Origin: Methanohalophilus sp.
GTDB taxonomy: Archaea; Halobacteriota; Methanosarcinia; Methanosarcinales; Methanosarcinaceae
Length of the DNA: 64,000 nucleotides
NCBI RefSeq assembly: GCF_030156785.1
Contig: NZ_JASGLW010000002.1
Coordinates: forward strand, 1-64,000
Direction of reading: 5' to 3'
Part shown: positions 1 through 8,756 of the stretch, piece by piece
How the letters are laid out: each line of letters begins with the position of its first letter
How positions within the stretch are numbered: position 1 is the first letter of the stretch
Translations under genes and position numbers: made by a program
The notes under the pieces: model-generated
What the model was told of the DNA's origin: nothing
Seen by the model: only the letters and a program-made list of their open reading frames with translations
Databases searched by the model: none

Positions 1-356
1 TTATCAATTAATTTATCATAAGAGATGTTAGTTTATTTAAATAACTAAACAGACGAAGGACTAGAGCAAATTCGTTTTTTTAAAGAATATTTGGTTAAAT
101 ATTATTCAGTTGAAAGTGACTATAAGATTGAAGATCTTGGCTTGCCGGTTCGGTTTTTGTATAAGGATGAATTTAAACTTACAGAAAAATGGACGCTTCA
201 TTTTAATATGTGCCTTCTTTATAGATGAAGGCGAGTATCTGATTTTATTTACTTTTTGTTTCAAAAAGGATCGAGTTAGGTCCAGCAACCAATAGCTATA
301 ACTTGAATAGCTTCCGATATTTTTCAGGAAGGGTTTGATGCATAAAAGAGTAAAAG
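1..356. other. AT-rich stretch without a convincing gene
   Basis: This stretch lies downstream of the leftward NAC gene and is AT-rich. Short open frames of about 60 codons exist on both strands (around 106-295), but they overlap each other and have neither a good ribosome binding site nor a recognisable sequence. A small inverted repeat (GCCTTC ... GAAGGC, about 211-231) is present. I see nothing else that can be called a feature; the stretch may carry the end or promoter of a gene outside the window. Confidence 0.4.
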
Positions 357-384
357 TTATCTTCCTGTAAAATCAGGAAGATAA
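357..384 (-). terminator. Hairpin terminator of the NAC gene, overlapping its stop codon
   Basis: Positions 357-367 and 374-384 form a perfect 11-bp inverted repeat with a 6-nt loop. Read on the minus strand, the stem contains the last two codons and the TGA stop of the NAC gene (373-375) and is followed by a pyrimidine-rich run. This fits a 3'-end or termination hairpin. The structure is seen directly; its role is inferred. Confidence 0.55.
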
Positions 385-723
385 TGTCATTATTGCTTCA
401 GCAAGATCGCCGTTTGCATCCTTGAGGGCCTGTCTAGCCGCATCTTCAGAAACATTTGCTTGTTCCATGACAAGCCTTATATCATCTTCAGGAATTTCTA
501 GTTCTCTTGCTACTTCTTCAGGAGTTCCGACTATCTGGTAAGTGTCAACTCCCTGGGCATTCATTATGGTTACATTGGCATCATTGAATACTATCTCACG
601 ATCCGGCAGGCGTATAATTACCTGTTCAACATCAGATAGTTCATCGACGTTGATACCCATTTGCTTCATCATTTGCTTAAGCTTCTTTGGGTTCATGCCC
701 CTTCCGCCCATGTTTGGAATCAT
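373..723 (-). CDS. nac: Nascent polypeptide-associated complex protein (archaeal NAC)
   Basis: This 116-residue protein has the archaeal NAC layout. A glycine- and methionine-rich start is followed by a basic segment (MNPKKLKQMMKQMG), the NAC beta-barrel to about residue 70, and a C-terminal UBA-like helical domain (residues 78-116). Archaeal NAC forms a homodimer at the ribosome exit site and contacts nascent chains. The open frame extends nine codons upstream, but the ATG at 723 is preceded by GAGGT at proper spacing, so I start there. It is the last gene of its leftward unit and ends inside a hairpin. Confidence 0.93.
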   Translation of the reverse strand: MIPNMGGRGMNPKKLKQMMKQMGINVDELSDVEQVIIRLPDREIVFNDANVTIMNAQGVDTYQIVGTPEEVARELEIPEDDIRLVMEQANVSEDAARQALKDANGDLAEAIMTLSS

Positions 724-786
724 ATTGAATACCTCATTCGTGTAATACACCAGTTATATAATGTAGGACATAAATGCATGCTCAAA

Positions 787-1110
787 TTAGTGGCATCCAC
801 CACCACATGAACTGCAACCACTCATAGCTTTTGGGTTATCAATGATGAAACCTTTGCCATCAGGAGTCTCAATAAAGTCAATTTTCGCCTCATGAAGATC
901 CTGCTCAATGTCAGGTGCCATTACGATCTTGAGATCTTTGTCGGTAATTGTTACATCATCATCTTTTGTTTCGTTGTCAAGTGCCATGCCATACTGTACA
1001 CCACTGCAACCAAGACCTGCAACAAAAATTCTCAGAGCATAATCTTTTTTATTCTCGGATTCCATCAGGGATTTAAGTTCCTGAGCTGCGAGATCAGTAA
1101 TTTCTACCAT
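787..1110 (-). CDS. HesB/IscA-family (A-type) iron-sulfur protein
   Basis: The 107-residue product matches the A-type carrier family in length and layout, with a conserved cysteine in the centre (C35, in GLGCSGVQYG) and a cysteine-rich C-terminus (C99, C102, C106). The bacterial family ends in CGCG; here the tail is CSSCGGGCH, a spacing seen in archaeal variants, so the exact cluster ligands are uncertain. It probably holds or transfers Fe-S clusters in the cytoplasm, which suits a methanogen rich in Fe-S enzymes. It lies upstream of NAC on the same strand. Confidence 0.88.
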   Translation of the reverse strand: MVEITDLAAQELKSLMESENKKDYALRIFVAGLGCSGVQYGMALDNETKDDDVTITDKDLKIVMAPDIEQDLHEAKIDFIETPDGKGFIIDNPKAMSGCSSCGGGCH

Positions 1111-1181
1111 TGTTCTCTCCTTTGTAAGTAATTATACTTCCCTTAGTCGGGTGTTACTATATTAATTTGTCGTCCTCAGTT

Positions 1182-2228
1182 TTACACGAATTCTACATCA
1201 CTATCTGAAGGGTTTGCAAGAACTTCGGCGGTGGAAGCGTTGATTTCTACGGAATTTCTTTTACCTTTTGCTTCCCATACAGGGACGTAAACAAGTTCAG
1301 TCTTGATTGATATATCATCTTTCATTGGCTTGAACCGCTTGTGCTCGGAAATTATTGCTTCTCCGACTGTGTTCCCAAACTTAACATCTTTGGTATGTTC
1401 ATCGATTATTTTCTCAAGAAGTTCTTCCCGAATTTCCGAGTCTGTTAGAGAAGGACTTCTAATGTCATACTCGCCTTCAACCTGCACGCTGTTACAAATT
1501 TTCGGAAGCACAAATTCTTCAGTGTTCCCATTAACAGCATTAATAAATCCTTCTCCTTCTCCTGAAATATCTATAATCTTGGACTTAAATTGGTACTCCG
1601 AATGCAGGGAATAAATATATTTCCAGAAAGGAACAAACTTCAGTTCTGCACCACTGACATTTCCAAGATGGGGCCTCGCAATTGAAATGGCTTTGTCTTT
1701 TGTAATATTTATTGGTGAAGACTTCAGGTTAAGTTCGGTTATTTTTTCCGTATCTTCATTCATGATGGTTGCAGCAGGTTTTAATGTGCTGTTTCTCTCT
1801 TCATCTGGAACCGAAGTTACAAACATGTTGTTCTGGAAAGTGTTATCCTCTGCAATGATGTAGTTCTCTTGGGGACTATCAACTGCTTCTGTTTGTACAA
1901 GATCAACATCTTTTTCCTCCAGATCTGCCAGCACGGCTTTACCTATCTGGTAAGCCAGTTCGTCCCAATCCCATACCATGATTCCGTTTCTTCTGGCATT
2001 TGCTACCATTTCTTGCTCGGTACCGCCGGTAATGACAAAAAGACCAACGCCGTCAGAAATGTTTCTGGAAAAATTCTCTATGGAACTACGATCAAGTCGG
2101 CTTTCAAACTTGATATACATTTTTTCTCCGTTTTTCTCAGCAATCAAATCCGCAGTACTGGAATCCATCACGTTGTATCCGGATGAAGTAAGTATATCAT
2201 TCAGTATTTTTGAAAGCTTATTTTTCAT
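1182..2228 (-). CDS. Unknown protein with a restriction-endonuclease-like N-terminus
   Basis: The 348-residue product is not one I can name. Residues 1-100 look like a restriction-endonuclease-type alpha/beta fold: a helix, then strands around EKMYIKFESRLD, then LFVITGG and GIMVWDWDEL. Only part of a PD-(D/E)xK centre is visible, so nuclease activity is not assured. A linker of about 70 residues follows. The C-terminal half carries two similar segments beginning with a VPFW or VPVW motif (about residues 211 and 316), suggesting a duplicated module. It directly follows the KaiC-like gene on the same strand and may act with it. Confidence 0.6.
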   Translation of the reverse strand: MKNKLSKILNDILTSSGYNVMDSSTADLIAEKNGEKMYIKFESRLDRSSIENFSRNISDGVGLFVITGGTEQEMVANARRNGIMVWDWDELAYQIGKAVLADLEEKDVDLVQTEAVDSPQENYIIAEDNTFQNNMFVTSVPDEERNSTLKPAATIMNEDTEKITELNLKSSPINITKDKAISIARPHLGNVSGAELKFVPFWKYIYSLHSEYQFKSKIIDISGEGEGFINAVNGNTEEFVLPKICNSVQVEGEYDIRSPSLTDSEIREELLEKIIDEHTKDVKFGNTVGEAIISEHKRFKPMKDDISIKTELVYVPVWEAKGKRNSVEINASTAEVLANPSDSDVEFV

Positions 2229-2259
2229 TAATTGCCACCTTTTATTGTTTTAGATTCAA

Positions 2260-3033
2260 TTAAAGGATTCTTGTTGTGGTTTCAAGTTCAATTCCTTTTT
2301 TAGTAATATTGTATGAAATGGTTTTACTTGGTGGGATCATGCCACGCATTTTCCGAATAAGAATTGATCTTTCAACTTCACTTCCCTTCTCTTTCATCCT
2401 GAATTCAATAACACCGTCACATATGTCTTTCATGGTGTTTTCTATGATTGGATCATGCATGCCTGACGTCATCATGATAAGTTGTACGGCATTGGTAGCC
2501 TTTCCGATAGCAGAAATTACTTCAATTTCCTCAACAACGTCATTGAGTTCATAAGCTCTCAAAAAAAAGGATATTGAATCAATAACTCCCCTGTATTTCT
2601 CTTTTCGTGGCTCGTTTATAACTACTTTTAACAGATTCATGGCATCTATATTCTGCTTGATGAAGTCTTTCGCAGAAAGATCAATGGAAAGGTGCTTTGG
2701 AAGAACATTGTAAAAACGAAGACTATATGCGTCGATAAAATCCATCTGATTGTTGTTGATATAATCCTCAATATCCCACCCGAAGTTTTTCATATCTTCA
2801 ATTATTTCATCGATGGGATGGTCAGTAGAGAAATAATAGACTTCTTCTCCCTCGGTGAGACCACCATATACGAATTGTTGTGCAAAAATTTCTGAACTAG
2901 TCCCGGGTTCAGCCAATAGCAATATTGTAATTCCAGAGGGGACTCCCCCTCCCAATTGTACGTCAAGCCCCTCGATTCCCGTTGGTGTCATGTAGCCACT
3001 TGTTCCATCAAAAATATATTCCATTGCCTTCAC
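2260..3033 (-). CDS. KaiC/RadA-like RecA-superfamily protein with a degenerate Walker A motif
   Basis: The 257-residue product has the archaeal single-domain KaiC-like pattern: an N-terminal TGIEGLDVQLGGGVPSGI segment, a P-loop region, then a core resembling archaeal RecA-fold signal-transduction ATPases. The P-loop reads LLLAEPGTSSE instead of GxxGxGKS/T, so the invariant lysine is missing and ATP hydrolysis in the usual way is unlikely. The strand corresponding to Walker B (GVIDSISFFL) retains an aspartate. It is probably a sensory or scaffold protein and is followed 31 bp later by the unknown gene at 1182-2228. Confidence 0.75.
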   Translation of the reverse strand: MKAMEYIFDGTSGYMTPTGIEGLDVQLGGGVPSGITILLLAEPGTSSEIFAQQFVYGGLTEGEEVYYFSTDHPIDEIIEDMKNFGWDIEDYINNNQMDFIDAYSLRFYNVLPKHLSIDLSAKDFIKQNIDAMNLLKVVINEPRKEKYRGVIDSISFFLRAYELNDVVEEIEVISAIGKATNAVQLIMMTSGMHDPIIENTMKDICDGVIEFRMKEKGSEVERSILIRKMRGMIPPSKTISYNITKKGIELETTTRIL

Positions 3034-3116
3034 CTAACAATGATGTGTATTTTTAGGTAATTACAAAAGTAATACCGACAAATAAGTGAATTATTACTTT
3101 TCATATGAAGCCTCTA

Positions 3117-3130
3117 CTTTTTATAGTTAT
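3117..3130 (+). promoter_or_regulatory. TATA box for hisI
   Basis: The sequence TTTTTATAGTTATAG is an archaeal TATA element centred about 25-30 bp before the hisI start codons at 3146 and 3155, with no ribosome binding site between. This suggests a leaderless or nearly leaderless transcript. Confidence 0.45.
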
Positions 3131-3154
3131 AGTATATCATCACAGATGATTACC

Positions 3155-3517
3155 ATGATTGATCTTGATGAACTGAAATTTGACAACGGCTTAATTCCAG
3201 CAATTGCACAGGACAATGAAACGGGCGAAGTCCTTATGTTTGCTTATATGAACAGAGAAGCTCTTGAAAAGACAATTGAAACCGGAATTATGCACTACTG
3301 GAGCCGCAGCCGCCAGAAACTATGGAAAAAGGGAGAAAGTTCGGGTCACCTCCAGACAGTAAAAGAGCTTCTGGTTGACTGTGATATGGATGTCCTGCTT
3401 GCAAAAATTGAACAGGAAGGCGGTGCCTGCCACAAAGGTTACAGGTCATGCTTCTACCGCAACATTGAAGGCGAAGTTGTCGGAGAGAAGATGTTTAATC
3501 CGGAAGATGTTTACTAA
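3155..3517 (+). CDS. hisI: Phosphoribosyl-AMP cyclohydrolase
   Basis: HisI catalyses the third step of histidine synthesis, opening the purine ring of phosphoribosyl-AMP. The 120-residue product is a stand-alone HisI of normal length. It has the N-terminal [11 protein letters not shown] block, the YMNREAL and HYWSRSRQ motifs, the metal-binding DCDMD segment, and the [14 protein letters not shown] motif that provides zinc-ligand cysteines. Starts at 3146 (MITMIDL) and 3155 (MIDL) are both possible; I chose 3155 because family members begin this way. hisH lies 3.3 kb downstream, so the his genes are scattered. Confidence 0.95.
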   Translation: MIDLDELKFDNGLIPAIAQDNETGEVLMFAYMNREALEKTIETGIMHYWSRSRQKLWKKGESSGHLQTVKELLVDCDMDVLLAKIEQEGGACHKGYRSCFYRNIEGEVVGEKMFNPEDVY

Positions 3518-3564
3518 CTCTTTGAAGGATTGAATTAAATATATTCACAAACAATTCACATATT

Positions 3565-5397
3565 ATGGGTAACTCCACAGACTTGAAAGTAGTTCCTGAC
3601 ACAAGTGTAATCATAGACGGCCGGATCTCGGAAAAAATACGGTCCGGCGATTATACAAATGCGAAAATCATCATTCCCGAAGCTGTGGTTGCCGAAATCG
3701 AGGCACAGGCCAATCGTGGTCTTGAAATTGGATACAAGGGACTTGAAGAACTACAATCTATTCAGGAATTATCCCGGAAGGGATTGGTAGATGTTTCTTT
3801 TGTGGGTATTCGCCCTAGCCCGGATCAGGTCAAACTTGCAAAAGGAGGGGAAATTGACGCTCTTATACGTTCAGTTGGTGAAGAACTGGGCGCGAAATTT
3901 GTGACTGGGGATCGGATTCAAGCAGAAGTCGCCCTGGCGAGGGGGATGGATGTAGAGTACCTTAAACCCTCTTTGTTTGAACTAACTCCTCTTAAAATAG
4001 AAGATTTTTTCTCAGACGATACGATGTCTGTTCATCTCAAAAATGGTGTGCTTCCCATGGCAAAAAGGGGTAGCATTGGCGATGTGAAATTCGTGCCCAT
4101 ACGTGATACTCCATGTACGTATGGGGAATTACATTACATTTCAAGGGAGCTGTCTGAAAGGGCAAGATCAGACAACGAATCATTTGTTGAACTTTCCAGT
4201 ACAGGTGCTTCTGTTTTACAGATTCGAAATATGAGAATAGCAATTTCAAATCCGCCTTTCTCCGATGATATCGAAATAACGGCAGTAAGGCCGGTGGCAT
4301 CAGTAAGGCTTGAAGAATACCGTTTAAGTGATCAATTAAAGGAACGTGTCCTCATGCAGCGTGGTGTCCTGATTGCCGGTCCCCCAGGAGCAGGTAAATC
4401 CACATTTGCTGCCGGGCTTGCCAATTACCTTCACGAAAATGGATATGTTGTCAAAACCATGGAATCTCCCAGGGATCTTCAGGTGCCGGCTGAAATAACA
4501 CAGTATGCTCCGCTGGAAGGAGATATGACAAACACTGCCGATGTATTGCTGTTGGTAAGGCCTGATTATACCATTTATGACGAAGTGCGCAAAACACATG
4601 ATTTTGAAATATTCGGAGATATGCGGCTTGCAGGTGTAGGAATGGTGGGTGTTGTGCATGCAAACCGGCCGGTTGATGCAGTACAGCGTCTGATTGGAAG
4701 AGTTGAACTGGGTATCATTCCACAGGTAGTTGATACTGTTGTTTTTATTGACAAAGGTGAAGTCTCAAAAGTACAGGTTCTGGAATTTACTGTAAAAGTA
4801 CCCTTCGGGATGACCGAAGCAGACCTTGCAAGGCCCGTGATTCTAATTTCTGATTTTGAAAGTGGGCAGGTGGAATATGAAATCTACACCTTTGGGGAAC
4901 AGGTAGTTGTAATGCCTGTTTCAGAGGAAGCAAGAAAACCCACATGGAAGCTTGCGGAAAATGAGATCCGAAGTCTGATGGAGCGCTATGTAAATGGTCC
5001 TGTTGAAGTTGAGATGATTTCTGACAGTAAAGCAGTCGTTAAGGTTTCAGACTACGAAATTCCACAGGTAATAGGAAAGAACGGTTCAACCATTGCTAAA
5101 ATTGAAAAGCAACTGGGCCTTAGCGTTGATGTTCGTGAACTGATTGGAAAAGGTGGCAAGCGAGAATCTTCAAATTCTGAATTAAGGCCGGCCGTTGAGC
5201 AGACAAAACGTCATATCATCCTTGATGTTCCCGATCTTTCTACCCATGACGTTGAAATTTTTATAGGGCAGGATTATCTTTTTACAGCTACGGTAAGTAG
5301 GCATGGGGAAATCAAAATCCGGAAGAATTCCCATGTTGCTGCAGATATCCTGGATGCACTTGAAGCAGGGGAAGCTATTGTTGTGAAACCGGTTTAA
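3565..5397 (+). CDS. PIN-domain, ATPase and KH-domain protein (PINA-like)
   Basis: This 610-residue protein has three parts. A PIN nuclease-like domain begins with PDTSVIIDGR (D12) and occupies about residues 5-130. A PilT/VirB11-type ATPase has a Walker A motif GPPGAGKST at 272-280. A KH-like RNA or DNA binding segment carries VIGKNGSTIAKIE near 502-514. The architecture matches the archaeal PINA family, hexameric ATPases linked to Holliday-junction processing in Sulfolobus; the role here is by analogy. A TATA-like AAATATATT about 25 bp before the ATG suggests a leaderless message. Confidence 0.88.
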   Translation: MGNSTDLKVVPDTSVIIDGRISEKIRSGDYTNAKIIIPEAVVAEIEAQANRGLEIGYKGLEELQSIQELSRKGLVDVSFVGIRPSPDQVKLAKGGEIDALIRSVGEELGAKFVTGDRIQAEVALARGMDVEYLKPSLFELTPLKIEDFFSDDTMSVHLKNGVLPMAKRGSIGDVKFVPIRDTPCTYGELHYISRELSERARSDNESFVELSSTGASVLQIRNMRIAISNPPFSDDIEITAVRPVASVRLEEYRLSDQLKERVLMQRGVLIAGPPGAGKSTFAAGLANYLHENGYVVKTMESPRDLQVPAEITQYAPLEGDMTNTADVLLLVRPDYTIYDEVRKTHDFEIFGDMRLAGVGMVGVVHANRPVDAVQRLIGRVELGIIPQVVDTVVFIDKGEVSKVQVLEFTVKVPFGMTEADLARPVILISDFESGQVEYEIYTFGEQVVVMPVSEEARKPTWKLAENEIRSLMERYVNGPVEVEMISDSKAVVKVSDYEIPQVIGKNGSTIAKIEKQLGLSVDVRELIGKGGKRESSNSELRPAVEQTKRHIILDVPDLSTHDVEIFIGQDYLFTATVSRHGEIKIRKNSHVAADILDALEAGEAIVVKPV

Positions 5398-5469
5398 GTT
5401 TCGTTTTAGTAGCTGAATAATTATCCTAATATATTAATAAAAACATTTTACAATTCGGGAGAGGTCATA

Positions 5470-6765
5470 ATGAGAGTGTCAATTATAGGTACTGGTTACG
5501 TTGGCTCAGTAACTGCAGCATGTTTTGCAGCTCTTGGACATGAAGTGATTTGTATTGATATAGATGAGAAAAAAGTCAGGCAAATCAATGACGGTTATCC
5601 ACCTGTCTGGGAGGAAGGTCTCGAAGATCTCATGCAGGAGCATGTGGGGAAAAACCTGATAGCAACTTCAGATTACGAATATGCTGTCCAGAATACTGAC
5701 ATCTCATTCATTTGTGTTGGCACTCCCTCAGGCGATGACGGCGGAATTGATCTTTCAATTGTTGGTGCTGCAAGCAAGAGTTTGGGTTCTGCAATCGCCA
5801 CCAAAAAAGGTTATCACGTTGTTGTTGTCAAAAGCACTGTAGTTCCCGGCACCACAGAAGATGTTGTTTTGCCTCTGATTGAAGAGTATTCCGGTCGCAT
5901 TGCAGGTGAAGGTTTTGGAATAGCAATGAATCCGGAATTCCTGCGGGAAGGCAGGGCAGTTGCTGATTTCATGAATCCTGACAAAATTGTGGTGGGTTCC
6001 ATTGATGAACGATCTGGGGCACTTGTTTCCGAACTCTATAGAGATATAGACTGTGAAATCACTCATACCAATATACGAACAGCAGAAATGATCAAATATG
6101 CAAACAATTGCCTTCTTGCAACCAAGATTTCTTTTGCAAACGAAATCGGGAATATCTGCAAAAAGCTGGGTATTGATACCTATGAAGTAATGGATGCTGT
6201 AGGGAAAGACTCCAGGTTAAGTCCTTATTTCCTCAATAGTGGGGTGGGATTTGGTGGTTCCTGCTTCCCAAAAGATGTCCGGGCACTCATAGCAAAGGCA
6301 AAGGATATGGATTATTATCCTTCATTACTTGAATCTGTAATAGAGGTAAACGAATTACAGCCTCTTCAAATGGTGGATTTGCTTCAGGAAAAGATTCCTG
6401 ATCTTTCCGGGAAAAAAATATCAGTTTTGGGTCTTGCTTTCAAAAGCAACACGGACGACATAAGGGAATCCCGTTCAATTCCTGTTATCAGAAAACTTCT
6501 CGAACTTGGTGCTGAAGTTAAGGCATATGATCCGCTCGCATCTGAAAACATGAAAATGGTTTTTGATAACATCACTTATTGCGAAAACATCGATGATTCT
6601 CTCAGAGATGCAGATGCTTGCCTGATAATGACAGAGTGGGATGAATTTAGGGATCTGGATGAGTCCTTCTCATTGATGAAAGAGAAGCTTGTCATAGACG
6701 GTCGTCATGTTATAGACCCCGACGCCCTGTCTACGGATATAGAATACATAGGAATTTGCTGGTAA
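5470..6765 (+). CDS. UDP-glucose 6-dehydrogenase (UDP-glucose/GDP-mannose dehydrogenase family)
   Basis: The enzyme oxidises a nucleotide sugar twice with NAD+, typically UDP-glucose to UDP-glucuronate, supplying precursors for surface glycans and protein N-glycosylation. The 431-residue product has the Rossmann motif GTGYVG (7-12), a conserved GTPSGDDG segment, the central helical domain, and the catalytic cysteine in GFGGSCFPKD (C265). The C-terminal domain has GLAFKSNTDDIRESRS. A strong ribosome binding site (GGGAGAGGT) precedes the ATG. Substrate choice among UDP-glucose, UDP-GlcNAc and UDP-ManNAc cannot be settled from sequence alone. Confidence 0.9.
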   Translation: MRVSIIGTGYVGSVTAACFAALGHEVICIDIDEKKVRQINDGYPPVWEEGLEDLMQEHVGKNLIATSDYEYAVQNTDISFICVGTPSGDDGGIDLSIVGAASKSLGSAIATKKGYHVVVVKSTVVPGTTEDVVLPLIEEYSGRIAGEGFGIAMNPEFLREGRAVADFMNPDKIVVGSIDERSGALVSELYRDIDCEITHTNIRTAEMIKYANNCLLATKISFANEIGNICKKLGIDTYEVMDAVGKDSRLSPYFLNSGVGFGGSCFPKDVRALIAKAKDMDYYPSLLESVIEVNELQPLQMVDLLQEKIPDLSGKKISVLGLAFKSNTDDIRESRSIPVIRKLLELGAEVKAYDPLASENMKMVFDNITYCENIDDSLRDADACLIMTEWDEFRDLDESFSLMKEKLVIDGRHVIDPDALSTDIEYIGICW

Positions 6766-6814
6766 ACAATATCGGTTCGTTAGATTGATGTATTAAAACC
6801 ATTACATACTCACC

Positions 6815-7423
6815 ATGAAAAATATTGTGGTTATTGACTACGGTGTTGGAAATCTCCGGAGTGTCCAGAAAGGACTTGAGCATGCAGGGGCTTCAGTAAC
6901 TATTACGAAAGATCCTGCTGTTTTGGTTCATGCAGATGGTCTTGTTCTTCCCGGGGTCGGGGCATTCAATGATGCCATGAAAAATATTGTTCCGTTCCTT
7001 GACAGAATAGACCAATTTGTCAAGTCTGGGAAACCAATGCTCGGGATTTGTCTGGGACAGCAGATGCTCATGGAACATTCTGAGGAAGGAGAGAAAGCAA
7101 ATGGTCTGGGATTGATTCCCGGTAAGGTTGTTCGTTTTCCCCACTCTGATCTGAAGGTGCCGCACATGGGCTGGAATGCCCTTTCCATAGTACAGGAACA
7201 CCCGCTTTTCAAAGGCATAAAAAACGGTTCATTTGTTTATTTTGTGCACTCGTATTATGTGAAAACAGATCTTTCTCACACACTTGCCTCATGCAATTAC
7301 GGTTTGGATTTTGCAGCTTCAGTTGTGAATGACAGTGGTAATGTCATGGGAACCCAGTTTCATCCCGAGAAAAGTGGGGATGTGGGACTGAAGATACTCC
7401 GCAATTTTGTTGACATGTGCTGA
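6815..7423 (+). CDS. hisH: Imidazole glycerol phosphate synthase, glutaminase subunit
   Basis: HisH is the glutamine amidotransferase half of imidazole glycerol phosphate synthase and passes ammonia to HisF in histidine synthesis. The 202-residue class I GATase has the nucleophile elbow GICLGQQM (C79) and the His-Glu pair in QFHPEKSG near the C-terminus. The N-terminus VIDYGVGNLRSV is typical. The next gene begins 9 bp downstream and may be cotranscribed. HisF is not in the window. Confidence 0.95.
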   Translation: MKNIVVIDYGVGNLRSVQKGLEHAGASVTITKDPAVLVHADGLVLPGVGAFNDAMKNIVPFLDRIDQFVKSGKPMLGICLGQQMLMEHSEEGEKANGLGLIPGKVVRFPHSDLKVPHMGWNALSIVQEHPLFKGIKNGSFVYFVHSYYVKTDLSHTLASCNYGLDFAASVVNDSGNVMGTQFHPEKSGDVGLKILRNFVDMC

Positions 7424-7432
7424 AGGGATATC

Positions 7433-8755
7433 ATGGATATTGAAGGATATGCAAAACGTGCCCTCTTAAAGGGTGAAGAAGACATTGAAAGACGGCTTGC
7501 AGCGTTAATTCAGGAAATAAAAGGTTCCACCCATGAACACTCTCTCGCACTTGCAAAAGCTGCAATTGAAGAAGCAAAAGCAACTCTGAATGTAGAGGGA
7601 GATGCCCTTACTTCATCCGTTTCCGGAGTCAGTATGGGACGTTTTGGTGTAGGTTCACGTGGGATAGGCGATTTTTATACCCATGAGAAGATAGCAGAGA
7701 TAATAGGCAATACATCCGCAGTCGTTGACAGCAGCCAGCTTGATGATTCAGGAGCCGTTCAAATTGATGATGATAAATATCTTGTGATAACTATAGACGG
7801 TATGCATTCACGCCTGAGTGATTTTCCCTATCTTTCAGGTTTCCATGTTGCAAGGGCTTCGTTAAGGGATGTCTATGTAATGGGTGCCAGACCACTTGCT
7901 CTTTTATCTGACATTCATGTCGCAGATGACGGGGATGTTGGTATGATCTTTGATCATATTGCAGGAATTACTACTGTTTCCGAACTCACCGGTATTCCTT
8001 TGATTACAGGAAGTACTCTCCGGATCGGCGGGGACATGGTTATCGGTGGTCGTATGACCGGCGGTGTGGGCGCAGTAGGGATTTCATCATCACTTGCCGC
8101 AAGAAAAAATACAACAGTGGGTGATGTAATTCTCATGACGGAAGGTGCCGGAGGAGGTACAATTTCAACCACGGCACTTTATTATGGGATGCATGACGTG
8201 GTTGACGAAACCATAAATATTAAATTTCTTGTGGCATGTGAGGCTCTTCTTGATTCAGGGTTAGTGGACAGGATTCATGCCATGACTGATGTAACCAACG
8301 GAGGAATTAGGGGGGATGCCAAAGAGATTTCCCGGACAGCAGGTGTCAAACTTGTATTTGAAGAGGATAAACTCCGTCCGCTTGTAAATCCCCGTGTCCT
8401 TGAAATGTTGGAAAAACTTGAGATTGACTATCTGGGAGTGTCACTGGATGCACTGTTGATTATAGCTCCTGGGGATGAAGCTCCCGCAATCATGGAATGC
8501 ATACGTAATGCAGGAGTAGCCATTGATATTGTGGGTCGTGTGGAAGAAGGATCTGGTGCGGATCTGGTTGTTGATGGTGTAGTGAAGGACTTTTCTCCAA
8601 GGTTCAGGGAATCTGCGTACACGCCTATCAAGAAAATGATGGGTGAGGACCTACCTGGAGATTTCGAAAACATGAAAAAGGCTATTGACAGAGCTGCAAA
8701 TGAAGCCATTGAAAAGAAAAAAAAGGTTGTGGAAAGACTCAAAAACCTTCCATGA
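7433..8755 (+). CDS. AIR synthase-related protein (PurM/HypE/SelD superfamily)
   Basis: The 440-residue protein has a helical N-terminal extension (about 1-80) followed by a PurM-type ATP-binding fold. Visible blocks are the dimer strand ending DDSGAVQIDDDKY, the glycine-rich SMGRFGVGSRGIGD segment, DVYVMGARP, and the C-terminal domain with TDVTNGGIRGDAKE. Family members phosphorylate or activate carboxylates and amides; the HypE branch matures hydrogenases and other branches are uncharacterised in methanogens. It starts 9 bp after hisH with an AGGG ribosome site. The precise reaction is unknown. Confidence 0.8.
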   Translation: MDIEGYAKRALLKGEEDIERRLAALIQEIKGSTHEHSLALAKAAIEEAKATLNVEGDALTSSVSGVSMGRFGVGSRGIGDFYTHEKIAEIIGNTSAVVDSSQLDDSGAVQIDDDKYLVITIDGMHSRLSDFPYLSGFHVARASLRDVYVMGARPLALLSDIHVADDGDVGMIFDHIAGITTVSELTGIPLITGSTLRIGGDMVIGGRMTGGVGAVGISSSLAARKNTTVGDVILMTEGAGGGTISTTALYYGMHDVVDETINIKFLVACEALLDSGLVDRIHAMTDVTNGGIRGDAKEISRTAGVKLVFEEDKLRPLVNPRVLEMLEKLEIDYLGVSLDALLIIAPGDEAPAIMECIRNAGVAIDIVGRVEEGSGADLVVDGVVKDFSPRFRESAYTPIKKMMGEDLPGDFENMKKAIDRAANEAIEKKKKVVERLKNLP

Positions 8756-8756
8756 T

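Noticed and set aside
106-295. Short open frames on both strands near the left edge
   Set aside because: They overlap each other almost fully and have low-complexity AT-rich codons; neither is convincing.
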